Assembly (NCBI GenBank): GCA_026713405.1
Contig: JAPOON010000203.1
Coordinates: 1 to 5,033 of the forward strand
Direction of reading: 5' to 3'
Length of the DNA stretch: 5,033 nucleotides
Source of the DNA: Gammaproteobacteria bacterium
GTDB taxonomy: Bacteria; Pseudomonadota; Gammaproteobacteria; Pseudomonadales; Azotimanducaceae_A
Shown: in pieces, positions 3,709-5,033 of the stretch
Layout of the letters: every line of letters begins with the position of its first letter
Numbering within the stretch: the stretch's first letter is position 1
Notes under the pieces: generated by a model
Database searches by the model: none
Seen by the model: the letters and a program-made list of their open reading frames with translations, nothing else
Told to the model about the DNA's origin: nothing
Position numbers and translations under genes: made by a program

Positions 3709-5033
3709 ATGTTGAGTAAAGATCTCGAAGCCACCCTGAACGAGGCGTTCCGCGAAGCCAAACGCAAGCGCCACGAGTTCATGACGGTGGAGCACCTGTT
3801 GCTCGCGCTGCTGGACAACTCGGTAGCCATCGAGGTGCTGCGCAAGGTGGGTTGCGATCTCGACAAGCTGCGCGCGGAACTCGTGGAGTACATCGATTCC
3901 ACCACGCCGCTCATCCCCGCCGGCGACAAGGGCCGCGACACCCAGACCACCCTCGGCTTCCAGCGCGTGCTGCAGCGGGCCGTATTCCACGTGCAGTCCT
4001 CCGGGCGCAAGGAGGTCACCGGGGGCAACGTACTGGTTGCCATCTTCAGCGAACAGGAAAGTCAGTCGGTGTATCTGCTCAAGCAGCAGAACATCAACCG
4101 CATCGACGTGGTGAACTACATCGCCCACGGTATCTCCAAGGTGCCCGGCGAAGAACCCGCCACCGAGGGCAGCGCCGGCGAGGAAGCGGCGGGCGAGGAT
4201 AGCGGTAAGCAGAGCGCCCTCGAAACCTTCACGACCAACCTGAACGAACAGGCCAAGGCCGGCCGCATCGACCCGCTGGTCGGCCGCGAGGACGAACTCG
4301 AACGGGTGGTTCAGGTGCTGTGCCGCCGCCGCAAGAACAATCCCCTGCTCGTCGGCGAATCGGGCGTGGGCAAGACGGCCATCGCCGAAGGCCTGGCCAA
4401 GCGCATCGTCGACCGGCAGGTGCCGGAAGTGGTGGGGGACAGCACCATCTATACCCTCGACCTCGGCGCGCTGCTGGCCGGAACGAAGTACCGGGGCGAT
4501 TTCGAAAAGCGTTTCAAGATGGTTCTTGCCGAACTCAAGAAGGAAGAGGGCGCCATCCTGTTCATCGATGAAGTTCATACCATCATCGGTGCCGGCGCCG
4601 CGTCCGGTGGCGTCATGGACGCCTCCAACCTGCTGAAGCCGCTGCTGACGTCAGGCCTGATCCGCTGCATGGGGTCGACCACCTACCAGGAGTTCCGCGG
4701 TATCTTCGACAAGGACCGGGCACTCTCGCGCCGCTTCCAGAAGATCGACATCGTCGAGCCGGATATCGACGATACCTACCAGATTCTCAAGGGCCTGAAG
4801 TCGCGCTTCGAGGACCACTACCAACTCCGCTTCACCGACAAGGCACTGCGCTCTGCCTCGGAACTGGCGGCGAAGTACATTACCGACCGTTACATGCCCG
4901 ACAAGGCCATCGACGTCATCGACGAGGCGGGGGGCGCCCCGCAGCTTCTTCCCCCCCAAAAGGGCAAGAAAAGAAAAGGCGCCGGCGGTGTGGAACGGGG
5001 GGTGGGCAAGGAGGGACGCATTCCCCCCACCCA
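3709..5033 (+). CDS. clpA: ClpA, AAA+ unfoldase of ClpAP, N-terminal 441 codons
   Basis: The hexameric ATPase that unfolds substrates and threads them into ClpP. The N-domain (about 1-143) begins [18 protein letters not shown], with [14 protein letters not shown] and the second repeat [17 protein letters not shown]; this is the ClpS docking site. An acidic Glu/Ala/Gly linker (about 145-170) leads into AAA+ module D1. D1 has Walker A GESGVGKT (216-223, Lys222), the pore segment [12 protein letters not shown], Walker B ILFIDEVH (283-290, Glu288), sensor GSTT (322-325) and arginine fingers in RALSRRFQK (Arg341/Arg342), offset +2 from E. coli. [13 protein letters not shown] follows. The frame stays open to the window end, with about 315 residues including D2 missing. 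No Shine-Dalgarno precedes the ATG. Codons after 4930 depart from the family consensus and look unreliable. Confidence 0.96.
   Translation, partial: MLSKDLEATLNEAFREAKRKRHEFMTVEHLLLALLDNSVAIEVLRKVGCDLDKLRAELVEYIDSTTPLIPAGDKGRDTQTTLGFQRVLQRAVFHVQSSGRKEVTGGNVLVAIFSEQESQSVYLLKQQNINRIDVVNYIAHGISKVPGEEPATEGSAGEEAAGEDSGKQSALETFTTNLNEQAKAGRIDPLVGREDELERVVQVLCRRRKNNPLLVGESGVGKTAIAEGLAKRIVDRQVPEVVGDSTIYTLDLGALLAGTKYRGDFEKRFKMVLAELKKEEGAILFIDEVHTIIGAGAASGGVMDASNLLKPLLTSGLIRCMGSTTYQEFRGIFDKDRALSRRFQKIDIVEPDIDDTYQILKGLKSRFEDHYQLRFTDKALRSASELAAKYITDRYMPDKAIDVIDEAGGAPQLLPPQKGKKRKGAGGVERGVGKEGRIPPT
4930..5033. other. Suspect low-quality end of the sequence
   Basis: Up to DEAG (residue 408) ClpA matches its family almost residue for residue. 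The next 33 residues ([19 protein letters not shown]...RIPPT) keep the right length and scattered anchors (LLPP, KK, V, E, RIPP). Elsewhere they replace conserved positions with Gly, Lys or Pro. The DNA here has runs of six or seven G or C and very few T. That pattern fits miscalled bases near a read or contig end better than evolution. Confidence 0.6.

Noticed and set aside
3253..4578. 441-codon minus-strand open frame opposite clpS-clpA
   Set aside because: Antisense to two certain genes, no family resemblance, no promoter or ribosome binding site at its start.

Overview
This is a GC-rich stretch of chromosomal housekeeping DNA, most probably from a gammaproteobacterium. MoaC, Icd, ClpS and ClpA all read like full-length relatives of the Enterobacteria/Pseudomonas proteins. 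The order icd, cspD (convergent), clpS-clpA is, from memory, the one found in Pseudomonas-type genomes. I cannot name the genus. No mobile elements, CRISPR arrays, tRNA or rRNA genes were seen.

Left part (1-1421): the first codons of mnmA (tRNA 2-thiouridylase) run leftward off the window. Across a 96-bp divergent region begins a tight molybdenum-cofactor operon, moaC-moaD-moaE, with 4-bp stop/start overlaps and GTG and TTG starts for moaD and moaE. MoaC completes the pyranopterin made by MoaA (not in this window). MoaD carries sulfur on its C-terminal Gly-Gly, and MoaE is the other half of molybdopterin synthase. The moaC promoter puts transcription start at or next to the ATG, so the mRNA looks leaderless.

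Middle part (1422-3153): icd (NADP-dependent isocitrate dehydrogenase) has its own promoter, which shares an identical 17-bp core with the moaC promoter, and a good Shine-Dalgarno. It converges on a CspD-like cold-shock-domain gene. Only 12 bp separate the two stops, and a small palindrome holds both stop codons. The cold-shock protein has an unusual acidic C-terminal tail built from heptad repeats.

Right part (3154-5033): a 165-bp divergent region, AT-richer than its surroundings, carries hairpins and weak promoter candidates. One hairpin with a T-tract looks like a plus-strand terminator that would shield clpS from icd read-through. Then come clpS (N-degron adaptor) and clpA (AAA+ unfoldase of ClpAP), the latter cut by the window end. 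The last ~105 bp of clpA depart abruptly from a conserved region in a homopolymer-rich way and are probably degraded contig-end sequence.

No previously undescribed system is evident. The points of interest are regulatory (matched promoters, leaderless starts, stop-codon palindrome, structured cspD leader), one unusual protein tail, and the suspect right edge.
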